The position numbers and the translations under genes were made by a program. Source: Dyadobacter beijingensis DSM 21582 (GTDB lineage Bacteria > Bacteroidota > Bacteroidia > Cytophagales > Spirosomataceae). Taken from it: a DNA stretch of 64,000 nt. The notes below the pieces were generated by a model. It was given only the letters and a program-made list of their open reading frames with translations. It was not told where the DNA came from and made no database searches. The DNA lies in NCBI RefSeq assembly GCF_000382205.1, contig NZ_KB907789.1:1-64000 (forward strand). The letters are read 5' to 3'. Shown in pieces: positions 1 to 7,671 of this stretch (position 1 is the stretch's first letter; each line of letters opens with the position of its first letter).

Positions 1-357
1 TCCACACCTTATTTATTCCTTGAGTGTCCAGACGTTCCAATCGGTGCTCTGCGCTTCGGCTTCTTCTTGGCCTCTTAGTTCGCAAATTCAGCCCGCAGGT
101 CTTATAAATGCGGTAAACACGTTTATGATTGTCACTAAACCCTTCTCTTTTCAACAGCACAAAAATGCGTCTGAACCCATATCGAACCCTCGTATTTGCG
201 ATTTCTTTCATGCGCATCATTAGCAATGTATCGTCACGACGGTGCGATTTGTAGTAATACATTGCCCGAACCAATTTCACACACCGGCATGCTCTTTGGA
301 TTGAGACGCGATAATTCGAAATAAGCCAATTGGCCATTTCCTTTTTGTAAGGAGGCC
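1..357 (-). CDS. IS3-family transposase OrfB, N-terminal part, cut by the window edge
   Basis: The minus-strand frame one base back from orfA stays open from the A8G run to base 1. It reads AVRPPYKKEMANWLI, then RACRCVKLVRAMYYYKSHRR, then RVRYGFRRIFVLLKREGF, and RTKRPRRSRS at the edge. This is the N-terminal HTH_21-type region of IS3/IS407 OrfB, ahead of the DDE catalytic core, which is outside the window. There is no ATG at the start; expression would come from the -1 slip as an OrfAB fusion. No stop is seen in the visible part. Whether the rest is intact cannot be told. Confidence 0.75.
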
Positions 358-656
358 TCACAGCTTTTTTTTAATAACATCCTGAAGCATTTGCTTGTCC
401 AGGCTCAGATCTGCGACAAGCTTTTTCAACTGGGCGTTTTCCTCCTCCAACTGACGCAGCTTTCGCAGTTCGGCAACGCCCATGCCGCCGTACTTTTTGC
501 GGTCCGCCGCCGCGGTTCCAGTTAAAAAAGGTCGCTTGGGAAACTCCGAGCTGCCGGCAGATCTCCTCGACGCGTGTACCTGTCTCAGACTGTCTAAGCG
601 CAAAAGCGATGGCACCGGCCACCCGGCTGCGCTTCCGTAAATTTCGACTTTTTCAT
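358..656 (-). pseudogene. IS3-family transposase OrfA, broken by two 16-nt insertions
   Basis: The reading starts at the ATG at 656 (MKKSKFTEAQ), jumps frame to IAFALRQSETGTRVEEICRQ and jumps again to KKYGGMGVAELRKLRQLEEE, ending VIKKKL at 358. Joined, these give an ordinary OrfA of about 88 residues: an N-terminal helix-turn-helix and a C-terminal leucine-zipper-like coiled coil. Each frame jump coincides with a 16-nt GC-rich insert, at about 611-626 and 499-514. Removing both restores one open frame. The gene ends in A8G just before its stop, the usual place where IS3 ribosomes slip back by one into orfB. OrfA normally binds the IS ends and forms the OrfAB transposase through this slip. Confidence 0.8.
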
Positions 657-747
657 AGTGACAAATTACGTTTTTGATCCGTTTTTGCCACCGAAAATCT
701 CTAGTTTTCAGCTGTCTCGTTTGCCGGGGGGAGGTCAGGGGAGGTCA

Positions 748-1180
748 AAAAAGTCGCGGTGACAGGCGTTGGATCAATTCTTAGACTTTCCGAAGGCACG
801 GCTTTTGTTTAAATCTTACCGGCAAAGTGGTAAGCTTGGACAGCAGGTGCAGTACTTGATAATCCTGTCGTAGACAGCCTAAGTTTTGAACAACAGAAAT
901 GCACCTACTGTTACCTATAAGAAAATTGTTTCAGATATGACACATCCATGCGTATTAAGATCAAACTGTGCAAATTGTACGTAACGCGGGACAATATGAG
1001 CTTCTAGCAAGTTGTTTTCGATCGTGGAAATCCAGCCGGATATTCATAGTCCTTTGTATTAATACTCAGGATGTGATTAAACTTGGAGTGGTTTTCGCCA
1101 CCAAGCCTGGCCAATAAATACTTCATCACTGTCTAAAAATAAGTCGTGCCCAATCTCTTTCCATTCATCCCGTTAATACA
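748..1180. other. Non-coding stretch between IS end and histidine kinase
   Basis: I see no convincing gene, RNA or repeat in these 433 bases. They contain the upstream region of the sensor kinase gene, but I could not identify a promoter with confidence. Confidence 0.5.
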
Positions 1181-3766
1181 ATGCCTGTAAATCCACAAAC
1201 AGCATCAAACGAGCAAGAGCGCATTAACAGGCTACTGCAATACAATATTCTGGATTCAATGCCGGAACGAGCATACGATGATATTACAAAATTAGCCACT
1301 TTCATTTGTGATACCCCTATTGCACTGATTAGCCTGGTCGACAAGGATCGTCAATGGTTTAAATCAAGGCAAGGGTTGGGCGTTTCCCAAACACCGCGGC
1401 AGGCGTCATTCTGCGCCCACAATCTGGATGGCGCAACGGATCTGTTAGTGATAGAGGATGCCCGTATGGACGATCGTTTTGCCCAAAACCCACTGGTAAA
1501 TGGCGAGCCCAATATTGTCTTTTATGCGGGCGCGCCTTTGGTGACTGCCGATGGCTTCGTCTTGGGCTCCTTATGCGTGATAGATAAAAAACCGCGTCAA
1601 CTAAGTGGTGATCAACAGCACGCCTTGCTGGCACTGGGAAGGCAGGTTATGAATCTAATTGAACTACACCAAGCGAACCAACAGCTAGCTGAAAGCAATA
1701 AAAAGCGTCTGGAAGAGGCCGAACAAGAGAGGCGCGGAAGGATTGATTTTAGCCAGAGCGAAGCAACCCTGCTATCCTTTTTCGAACAATCCCCAATTGG
1801 TATTGCTTTACTTGACGATCAAGAGCTCTCCTTCCGGATGGCCAACCCTTTTTACGGTTCGCTGGTGGGAAGAACGCCGGAACAACTTGTTGGGTTACCG
1901 CTTCTGGAGGCCTTACCTGAACTAAAAGGACAGGGCTTTGACGAACTGTTAAAGGAAGTATTACGCACCGGCATACCCTATGTAGCCAGAGAAGTGGCCT
2001 GTAACTTGATTAAGGATGGGAATTTGGAAACAATATATGTGGATCTTGCATATCAGCCCAGGCAAAATAGCAGTACCGGGCTTGTATCCGGGATCCTGGT
2101 GGTGGCAACTGACGTCACCTTGCAAGTTTTGTCCCAGCGCAAGTTACAATCCGACCAGAAACGATTGGAGACCATTTTGAGAGAAGTGCCTGTGGGGATA
2201 TTAATTGCCGACGCAAAAGGGCAGCTTATATATGGCAATCCGCCAGTCGAACAGATATTTCGACATCCTTTCAGAGAAAGCAAAGACATGGATGCCTATG
2301 AAAGGTGGCAATTGTTCGACCCGGAAACTAATGAACCCTTTCCCTTAGAGTCGATGCCTATGGTCAGGACATTACTGAAAGGCGAAACCGTTGTCGGCGC
2401 TGAAATGAAACTGCTAAGGGGTGACGGTACTTGGGGATATGCGACGGTGAACTCAGTACCTGTCTTTGACGCATCAGGAAACGTTGAGATCGGCGTGGCT
2501 GCCTTCATTGACATTACCAATCATAAGCTAGCCGAAGAGCAACTACGAAAAAACGAGGAGCTTTTACGGACCATGATTGAAAGTATTTCCGATGGTATTT
2601 ATGTCGGTGGCCTGGAAGGGATCACATTGGCCAATCAGGCCGCACTCGACCAGTTGGGGTTTTCAACCCGGGAAGAACTAAACCGTAACATAGCGATACT
2701 TGCCGATGAGATCCAGACACGAAACTGGAAAACCGGAGAGCTCATACCCGTAGAACGGCAAGCATTTGCCAGGGCACTGGGCGGAGAACATGTCACAGAA
2801 GATGTGCTGGTGCGGCACCGGTTGACTGGACAGCAGCATGTAGTTCGTTGTGCTGCCTCGCCGGTTGTGATAGAAGGCAATACTATAGCAGCTATTGCGA
2901 TTAATACCGATGTTACCGTCCAGCGCAATGCGGAAGAAGCTTTGCGGCAGAGCCATCAGCAGTACCAGCAATTGTCCATGCATCTCGAAAAGATGGTAGA
3001 TGAAAGGACACATGAATTAACTATTGCCAATCAGGACCTTGTCCGCTCCAATGAAAATCTGCAGCAATTTGCCTATGTGGCAAGCCATGACTTACAGGAA
3101 CCTCTGCGCAAAATCCAGGCATTCAGCTCGATGCTCACGCGAGATTTGCAGGACCAGCTGACAGATAGGTCGCGGGATTATATTAGGCGGATCAACAACG
3201 CAGGGGCGCGCATGTCGGAACTGATCAATGATCTGCTGGCTTTCTCGCGCGTTTCAACCAGACAACAACACCACGGGCTGGTCTCTCTGGACGCGGTAAT
3301 CGCTGACATACTTGTCAATTTTGACCTATTGATTGAGCAGCGCGGGGTGCAAATCTTGATCAATGAGCTTCCAGTCGTGCAAGGGGACCAAATGCAGCTG
3401 TCCCAGCTATTTGAAAATTTACTTTCAAATGCAATCAAGTTCACACCACCTGACCGCGTTCCTAAGATTTCAATATCCAGTGAAGTCATTTCATCCGGCC
3501 AGCTGCCCGCACTAATACCCGGCCACGCAGCCGTCAAGGCATATCACCAGATCTCGGTCACGGATGAAGGTATCGGCTTTGACACCAAGTACCTTGACAG
3601 GATCTTTCAGGTATTTCAACGTCTTCACGGGAAAGGCGAATATCCTGGCACCGGCGTTGGCCTGGCCATATGCAAAAGGGTGGTCGAAAATCACCGCGGT
3701 GAATTGTATGCATCCAGTACACTAGGCAAGGGAGCTACATTCTTTGTCTATCTACCAATTGAATAA
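1181..3766 (+). CDS. GAF-PAS sensor histidine kinase
   Basis: A cytoplasmic two-component sensor kinase of 861 residues with no membrane segment. Order: N-terminal GAF domain (about 20-160, including ALISLVDKDRQWFKS), three PAS/PAC units (about 195-325, 330-460, 465-590), a coiled coil (about 590-625), HisKA, then HATPase. The phosphoacceptor is His636 in VASHDLQEPL. The N box NLLSNAIKF is near 744, the D box DEGIGFD near 795 and the glycine box GTGVGLAICK near 823. There is no receiver domain, so a separate regulator must take the phosphate; the damaged reading frame just downstream may once have been that partner. The stimulus is unknown; GAF and PAS domains suggest a small ligand or redox signal. 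Confidence 0.93.
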   Translation: MPVNPQTASNEQERINRLLQYNILDSMPERAYDDITKLATFICDTPIALISLVDKDRQWFKSRQGLGVSQTPRQASFCAHNLDGATDLLVIEDARMDDRFAQNPLVNGEPNIVFYAGAPLVTADGFVLGSLCVIDKKPRQLSGDQQHALLALGRQVMNLIELHQANQQLAESNKKRLEEAEQERRGRIDFSQSEATLLSFFEQSPIGIALLDDQELSFRMANPFYGSLVGRTPEQLVGLPLLEALPELKGQGFDELLKEVLRTGIPYVAREVACNLIKDGNLETIYVDLAYQPRQNSSTGLVSGILVVATDVTLQVLSQRKLQSDQKRLETILREVPVGILIADAKGQLIYGNPPVEQIFRHPFRESKDMDAYERWQLFDPETNEPFPLESMPMVRTLLKGETVVGAEMKLLRGDGTWGYATVNSVPVFDASGNVEIGVAAFIDITNHKLAEEQLRKNEELLRTMIESISDGIYVGGLEGITLANQAALDQLGFSTREELNRNIAILADEIQTRNWKTGELIPVERQAFARALGGEHVTEDVLVRHRLTGQQHVVRCAASPVVIEGNTIAAIAINTDVTVQRNAEEALRQSHQQYQQLSMHLEKMVDERTHELTIANQDLVRSNENLQQFAYVASHDLQEPLRKIQAFSSMLTRDLQDQLTDRSRDYIRRINNAGARMSELINDLLAFSRVSTRQQHHGLVSLDAVIADILVNFDLLIEQRGVQILINELPVVQGDQMQLSQLFENLLSNAIKFTPPDRVPKISISSEVISSGQLPALIPGHAAVKAYHQISVTDEGIGFDTKYLDRIFQVFQRLHGKGEYPGTGVGLAICKRVVENHRGELYASSTLGKGATFFVYLPIE

Positions 3767-3844
3767 AATCATTTTTGTGCCTATGACGCGGCAAGACCTA
3801 TAACTCTTTGCGGTAACCCGTTACCCTGTGTATGGGAAATAAGA

Positions 3845-4360
3845 ATGGTCCTAAAAAGCATCTCCTGCTGGCATGAGATTTTATACCTGGGTGGAATTTT
3901 CGTTATGACCGACTTTGCAAACTTCAACCGCAGACAGAGCTATTTCCGCCCCTATCAAACCCATCTGGATGTTTACGCCAGGTTGAAAAAGGTGGATTTG
4001 AAGGCGATGGCAACAGGTAAGTGGAGTTATAAATTCAAAATTTTCTGTTTTATACCAATTATCCTGTTCCAATGTGAATGCGTCGGATGTAACATCCTGA
4101 TACATTTAAACATGCCCCTGTTAAGAAAACTCAGCGCGACATCATGGTTAGACACCCGCCAGCTCACTTTTATGCTTTTAATCTCGGACGCTTCACGTGA
4201 TAACGAAGTACTTGGTGCCCAAACAATCAAAATTTCCCAGGCCGATTCTGACACGATAAGATCGGCATGTAAAAGCCAACGTACTTTTTCATCAATGCAA
4301 ATTGAAGACCTGGTTGATATCATATATCAACTTGAAATTGGAAGCATATGGCAAAGCTGA
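3845..4360 (+). pseudogene. Possible decayed single-domain response regulator
   Basis: An open frame of 171 codons, 78 bp after the sensor kinase, whose second half looks like a worn receiver domain. It has LNMPLLRKL where receivers have the phosphorylated-Asp strand (D-L-N-M-P), an LLISDASRDNEVLGAQ stretch like the usual LSTS segment, and an ending TFSSMQIEDLVDIIYQLEIG like the last helix of stand-alone receivers. The acidic pocket and the phosphorylated Asp are missing, and the first half matches nothing I know. Location after a GAF/PAS kinase fits a Rcp1-type partner. It may instead be a chance open frame; confidence is low. Confidence 0.35.
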
Positions 4361-5261
4361 CATTTGTTAGTATTGACTTCCCTAGGAGAAGGAAATGATA
4401 AAGATCAAAATCTACGCTGTAACGCAAACATGATTATAAACACTGTTCGAATGCGAACATGTCAAGAAAAATATCTCTAAGCTGCAAAAGCTGGACTTGG
4501 CCCAAATCGTAAAAATTTGCCTTAAATCGCCTAGCGCTGTCCGGAATGATAACTTGTCGAGGGGGAACTGACAATTTAACTGTGGCATAGCTCCTGTTCT
4601 CGGCCTACATGCTACAGTCGCTCCGTGATTCGAGGCAGCAATTCCCCTGCAAAGACTATTGATGACGACTGGTTTACATCAGGTCATCCAAAATGATTAA
4701 TCGCATTGGCATTAACACGCAACGCCAATTCAAAAAATGGAGTAAGGTCTCCACCCTTGGGTGGCCATCTAATCATGCGGTTATTCTTAGTTGCTAATTA
4801 GGCAATAGGCGTTGGGCGAAACTTTTTGCAGCGCTAATCTAGCCATTAAGTACCGGTGTAATGATTAGACCGCTAGTCGGTAAGTTGATGGGGGCTATGA
4901 CTTATGTGGTTAGCGGTTAAGGTTTAGCATTGCCCAGCGCCCCGAAGGTTGGCAGAAAACACTTTCTCGGGATTCATTATTGGCGGTCATTCACTTTAGT
5001 ATGCCTCTGCTCCTCACACACCCGGCGTTCACCGACGGGAGCTATATTGACGCTGCCCAATACGTATACTTTTGGTCTCGCTAATTTCAGGAACCGCTGG
5101 AATTGTCTGCTCGCGGTCTGTTTCGATCGCACTCCTATTCAATAATCAAATCACACCAGAGGCAGGCGCACTTACTTCACCATGATCAGACACAATGGTC
5201 CCTCCCTATATCTGCTTCAGCATTGCATAGCCAGCAATACGTTAGAGCAAAGTCTTGGAAT
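4361..5261. other. Roughly 900 bp with no supported gene
   Basis: Short open frames occur on both strands (for example 4930-5145 and 5103-5297 on plus), but their translations have no recognisable domain and biased composition. I saw no tRNA, repeat array or clear terminator. Together with the decayed regulator upstream, the stretch looks like eroded sequence. Confidence 0.5.
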
Positions 5262-5519
5262 TTAACCAGTCTTGTACAGTCTAACCAACCCTTCTGAATC
5301 CGCATGGAAAAGGTCGGCCGAATCCACGCCCAGAATTTGAGCGATCTGAATGAGGCGTTCCAATGTGATACGGGTATAGCCGAGCTCTATTTTGCTGTAA
5401 GCGTTCTGGGAGATGCCTAGTTTCATTGCAAGATACTCCTGCGTATAATCTCTGTACTCCCTGATTTTCCTGATATTCAATGCTACTGACCTAACCCGGA
5501 AACCTATTGATTCATCCAT
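5262..5519 (-). CDS. XRE-family helix-turn-helix regulator
   Basis: A small cytoplasmic DNA-binding protein of 85 residues, nearly all one Cro/CI-type HTH domain (about 13-70): IRKIREYRDYTQEYLAMKLG, then ISQNAYSKIELGYTRITLE with the typical recognition helix, then LGVDSADLF. It has no sensor or peptidase domain. It is transcribed away from the double-glycine peptide gene 640 bp to the right and is the nearest regulator to that export locus, so control of the locus is possible but unproven. The region between holds two small inverted repeats that could be operators. Confidence 0.85.
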   Translation of the reverse strand: MDESIGFRVRSVALNIRKIREYRDYTQEYLAMKLGISQNAYSKIELGYTRITLERLIQIAQILGVDSADLFHADSEGLVRLYKTG

Positions 5520-6159
5520 GAAATTGCTGGTTTGTTTCCAATCAAAACTTGCCGCGGCAAGTTCCTATCGGAAACGTACGATTAAAATACCAATCGTGGA
5601 TCGACACAAATACGACCTTTAAGCACCAAATTATTTGCAAAATCCAGTAATAAATAAGAAATGTCACACTAACCAACTGAGTATCAAAGCGAAACAAGTC
5701 ACCCTCACAAAGCGTAAAAGTTGATGGGATAACCCTAATCCCACCCGACCAATATTTCAAAATCTTTGTTGCAGACCTAGTTTCTCTGATTGTAGACAAA
5801 TAGGTCACTATTTTTCAGGTGCAACCATACTTCACGCCTGTCGTGGCCGGTCGACAGCCCCCGACAAAAGGCCAATGCATGAAATCTGCCAAAAATTGTC
5901 GGGAATAGACCTCTTGATAGGTCTCCAATTACCTGTTCATGGTATAAGGAACCGCGTGCGTGATACGATGCCGATCTGCATTCAGATCATCTGCAATATT
6001 CCTGATAGTTGTATTTTACTCCTTTCAGCTATTTGATTATCAGCCACTTAATCAACTATTGGCACGGTAGTTTAACCACTATCACCGAACGCAACGTTCA
6101 GCAGGGGTAGCCGAAAACCTGAGAAAGAGTAAGCTATTTTTAACTAAATTTTATGAGTT
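5520..6159. promoter_or_regulatory. Intergenic region upstream of the double-glycine peptide gene, with inverted repeats
   Basis: No convincing gene is present; the minus frame at 5542-5808 has no recognisable domain. Two inverted repeats stand out. CCCGACAA at 5860-5867 is matched by TTGTCGGG at 5896-5903. Just after it, AGACCT at 5907-5912 and AGGTCT at 5919-5924 can form a small hairpin. They lie between divergent genes (XRE on minus, peptide on plus), so they may be operator or leader structures. A Bacteroidota -33/-7 promoter could not be fixed. Confidence 0.35.
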
Positions 6160-6378
6160 ATGAAATTTCAAGAATTGAATGCGACTGAAATGAAAGAAAT
6201 TAATGGCGGTTTGTTAGGCCTTGGAAACAGTAGTGACTCTGCCTCTTCGGGCGGGCTTTTCGGATCATTGGGCGTGGCCTTCAGCAACGAATCAGTGGAT
6301 GATGACGGCTCCTCGGAAAAAACCCAGTTCGGATTAGGACTTGATCTGGGAGGAATATTTAATTCTATAACAGGATAA
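6160..6378 (+). CDS. Double-glycine-leader secreted peptide precursor, bacteriocin-like
   Basis: A 72-residue precursor. The first 17 residues, MKFQELNATEMKEINGG, are a classic double-glycine leader: hydrophobic and acidic positions F3, L6, M11, E13, I14, then N-G-G. Cleavage after Gly17 by the C39 domain of the exporter encoded 1.3 kb downstream would release a 55-residue product. The product has no Cys, is rich in Gly and Ser, and is acidic (about 7 acidic to 1 basic residue). It holds three related Gly-Leu/Asn-Ser segments, near LLGLGNSS, LFGSLGVAFSNES and FGLGLDLGGIFNS. It shares an operon-like layout with the HlyD and PCAT genes, separated by a terminator-like hairpin. Bacteriocin, signal peptide and surface peptide are all possible; the product is not one I recognise. 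Confidence 0.82.
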   Translation: MKFQELNATEMKEINGGLLGLGNSSDSASSGGLFGSLGVAFSNESVDDDGSSEKTQFGLGLDLGGIFNSITG

Positions 6379-6402
6379 GGAATTGGATAAGTCAAAAAAT
6401 AG

Positions 6403-6432
6403 CGGGGGCAGCTGAGGTTGCCCCCGTTTTTT
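6403..6432 (+). terminator. Intrinsic terminator or attenuator between peptide and exporter genes
   Basis: CGGGGGCA at 6403-6410 pairs perfectly with TGCCCCCG at 6419-6426 around an 8-nt loop, followed by six T. It lies 24 bp after the peptide stop and 20 bp before the HlyD start. Partial read-through would give abundant peptide mRNA and less exporter mRNA, a ratio common in peptide export operons. Confidence 0.85.
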
Positions 6433-6452
6433 GGTTCGAAAATGACACGCAC

Positions 6453-7667
6453 ATGGACAAAGATCACAGCAGTACCCGCAACAAAATATTTCCGCCCGAA
6501 ATACTGGAATACACATCCGACTATCATTTCCACCAGCATCACACACGCTCGAACTTAATCTATCAGCTTCTGTTGCTGATCATTATCGTGGGATTCATTT
6601 CCATGTTTCTCATCGCAGTTGATGTCAGCGTCAGAAGTACGGGCATTATTCGCGCCTCCGACGACCGCAATGAAATCAAGGCGCTGGTGAGCGGGCGGCT
6701 CGATTCGGTATTTGTTGCCGAAAATCAACGCGTTGAAAAAGGACAGACGTTGCTTAAAATCGAGGCGGAGATAATCAAAGAGCAGAATCAGCTTGTTAAG
6801 GCCCAAAAAACGGATTTTGACAATCAGATCCGCGATCTGAAAGTACTATTGCATTTGAGCCGGACCAATAACTGGAGTAAAAAACCGGGATTGGTCAGCG
6901 GTTTGTACAAACAGGATTTCGCGCTTTTCTGGCAAAAAATCACGGATGCCAAAACGACGCTCCTTACTGTCGAGAAGGACTTTGCACGAAACAAGATCCT
7001 GCACGACGTCAAGGCGATTTCCGAAGCCGAATTTGACAAGGCGGTACTGCTGCATACCACGGCCAAGAACCGCATCAAAACCATTATGGAAGAGGAAGAG
7101 GCACGCTGGGAGTCCGAATTGACCCAGCTGCAAATGAAATCCCGTGAACTGAACTCGCAGGATCAGCAGTATCTGCGCGAGAAAGATTACTATGTCGTAA
7201 AAGCCCCGATCAGCGGGACCATCCAGCAGTTGAAAGGACTACGGCCGGGCAGCATTGTCGCTTCCAATGAATTTTTAGCCGAAATATCTCCCGATGAGGC
7301 GATGATCGCTGAAATGTATGTGCTGCCGAAAGACATCGGATTAATCCACCCGGGTACTCTTACCAGGCTGCAAGTCGATGCCTATAACTACAACCAATGG
7401 GGCCTGGTTACCGGCAGGGTACTTTCAATTTCCAACGACGTTTATACGGACGGAAAACAACCGCCGTACTTTAAGGTACGCTGCAAGTTGGATAAGAGCT
7501 CTCTTACATTAAAAAGCGGCTACGAAGGTAAATTGAAGAAGGGAATGACCTTGCAGGCGCGCTTTCTGGTTACCGAGCGCACATTGTTTCAACTGCTCTA
7601 CGATAAAGCGGATGATTGGCTTAACCCGAACCTGGTCGCCACTACTGAAACCCCACCCCTGAACTGA
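6453..7667 (+). CDS. HlyD-family membrane fusion protein (periplasmic adaptor)
   Basis: A 404-residue adaptor that links an inner-membrane ABC exporter to an outer-membrane channel. One transmembrane helix (about 36-56, LLLLIIIVGFISMFLIAV) follows a short cytoplasmic N-terminus. A biotinyl-lipoyl half (ALVSGRLDSVFVAENQRVEKG) then leads into a long coiled-coil hairpin (about 110-245) and the second lipoyl half (YYVVKAPISGTIQQLKGLRPG), ending in a beta-barrel region. The gene starts after the hairpin that closes the peptide gene and ends 4 bp before the exporter ATG, so the two are surely co-transcribed. No TolC-type gene is present here; a general outer-membrane channel must be supplied from elsewhere. 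Confidence 0.9.
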   Translation: MDKDHSSTRNKIFPPEILEYTSDYHFHQHHTRSNLIYQLLLLIIIVGFISMFLIAVDVSVRSTGIIRASDDRNEIKALVSGRLDSVFVAENQRVEKGQTLLKIEAEIIKEQNQLVKAQKTDFDNQIRDLKVLLHLSRTNNWSKKPGLVSGLYKQDFALFWQKITDAKTTLLTVEKDFARNKILHDVKAISEAEFDKAVLLHTTAKNRIKTIMEEEEARWESELTQLQMKSRELNSQDQQYLREKDYYVVKAPISGTIQQLKGLRPGSIVASNEFLAEISPDEAMIAEMYVLPKDIGLIHPGTLTRLQVDAYNYNQWGLVTGRVLSISNDVYTDGKQPPYFKVRCKLDKSSLTLKSGYEGKLKKGMTLQARFLVTERTLFQLLYDKADDWLNPNLVATTETPPLN

Positions 7668-7671
7668 TCGC

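Larger units (their letters stand above)
1..747 (-). mobile_element. IS3-family insertion sequence, truncated by the window start
   Basis: The outer end lies at about 747. Read on the minus strand it begins TGACCTCCCCTGACCTCCCC, an end of the IS3 type (IS407-like group, in my judgement). Inside are a disrupted orfA (656-358) and the 5' part of orfB, which runs off the window at base 1. The other inverted repeat is outside the window, so target duplication cannot be checked. OrfA contains two frame-breaking inserts, so this copy is probably immobile unless another copy acts in trans. Confidence 0.85.

Noticed and set aside
4930..5297. Two overlapping plus-strand open frames
   Set aside because: No domain, no start context and low similarity to anything I recognise; treated as chance frames.
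5542..5808. 88-codon minus-strand open frame between XRE gene and peptide gene
   Set aside because: Its translation has no recognisable domain and a random-looking composition; it lies in a region likely to be regulatory.
6160..6378. Lanthipeptide or lasso precursor
   Set aside because: The core has no Cys and no LanM, LanB/C or lasso cyclase gene is nearby; only a plain C39 exporter is present.
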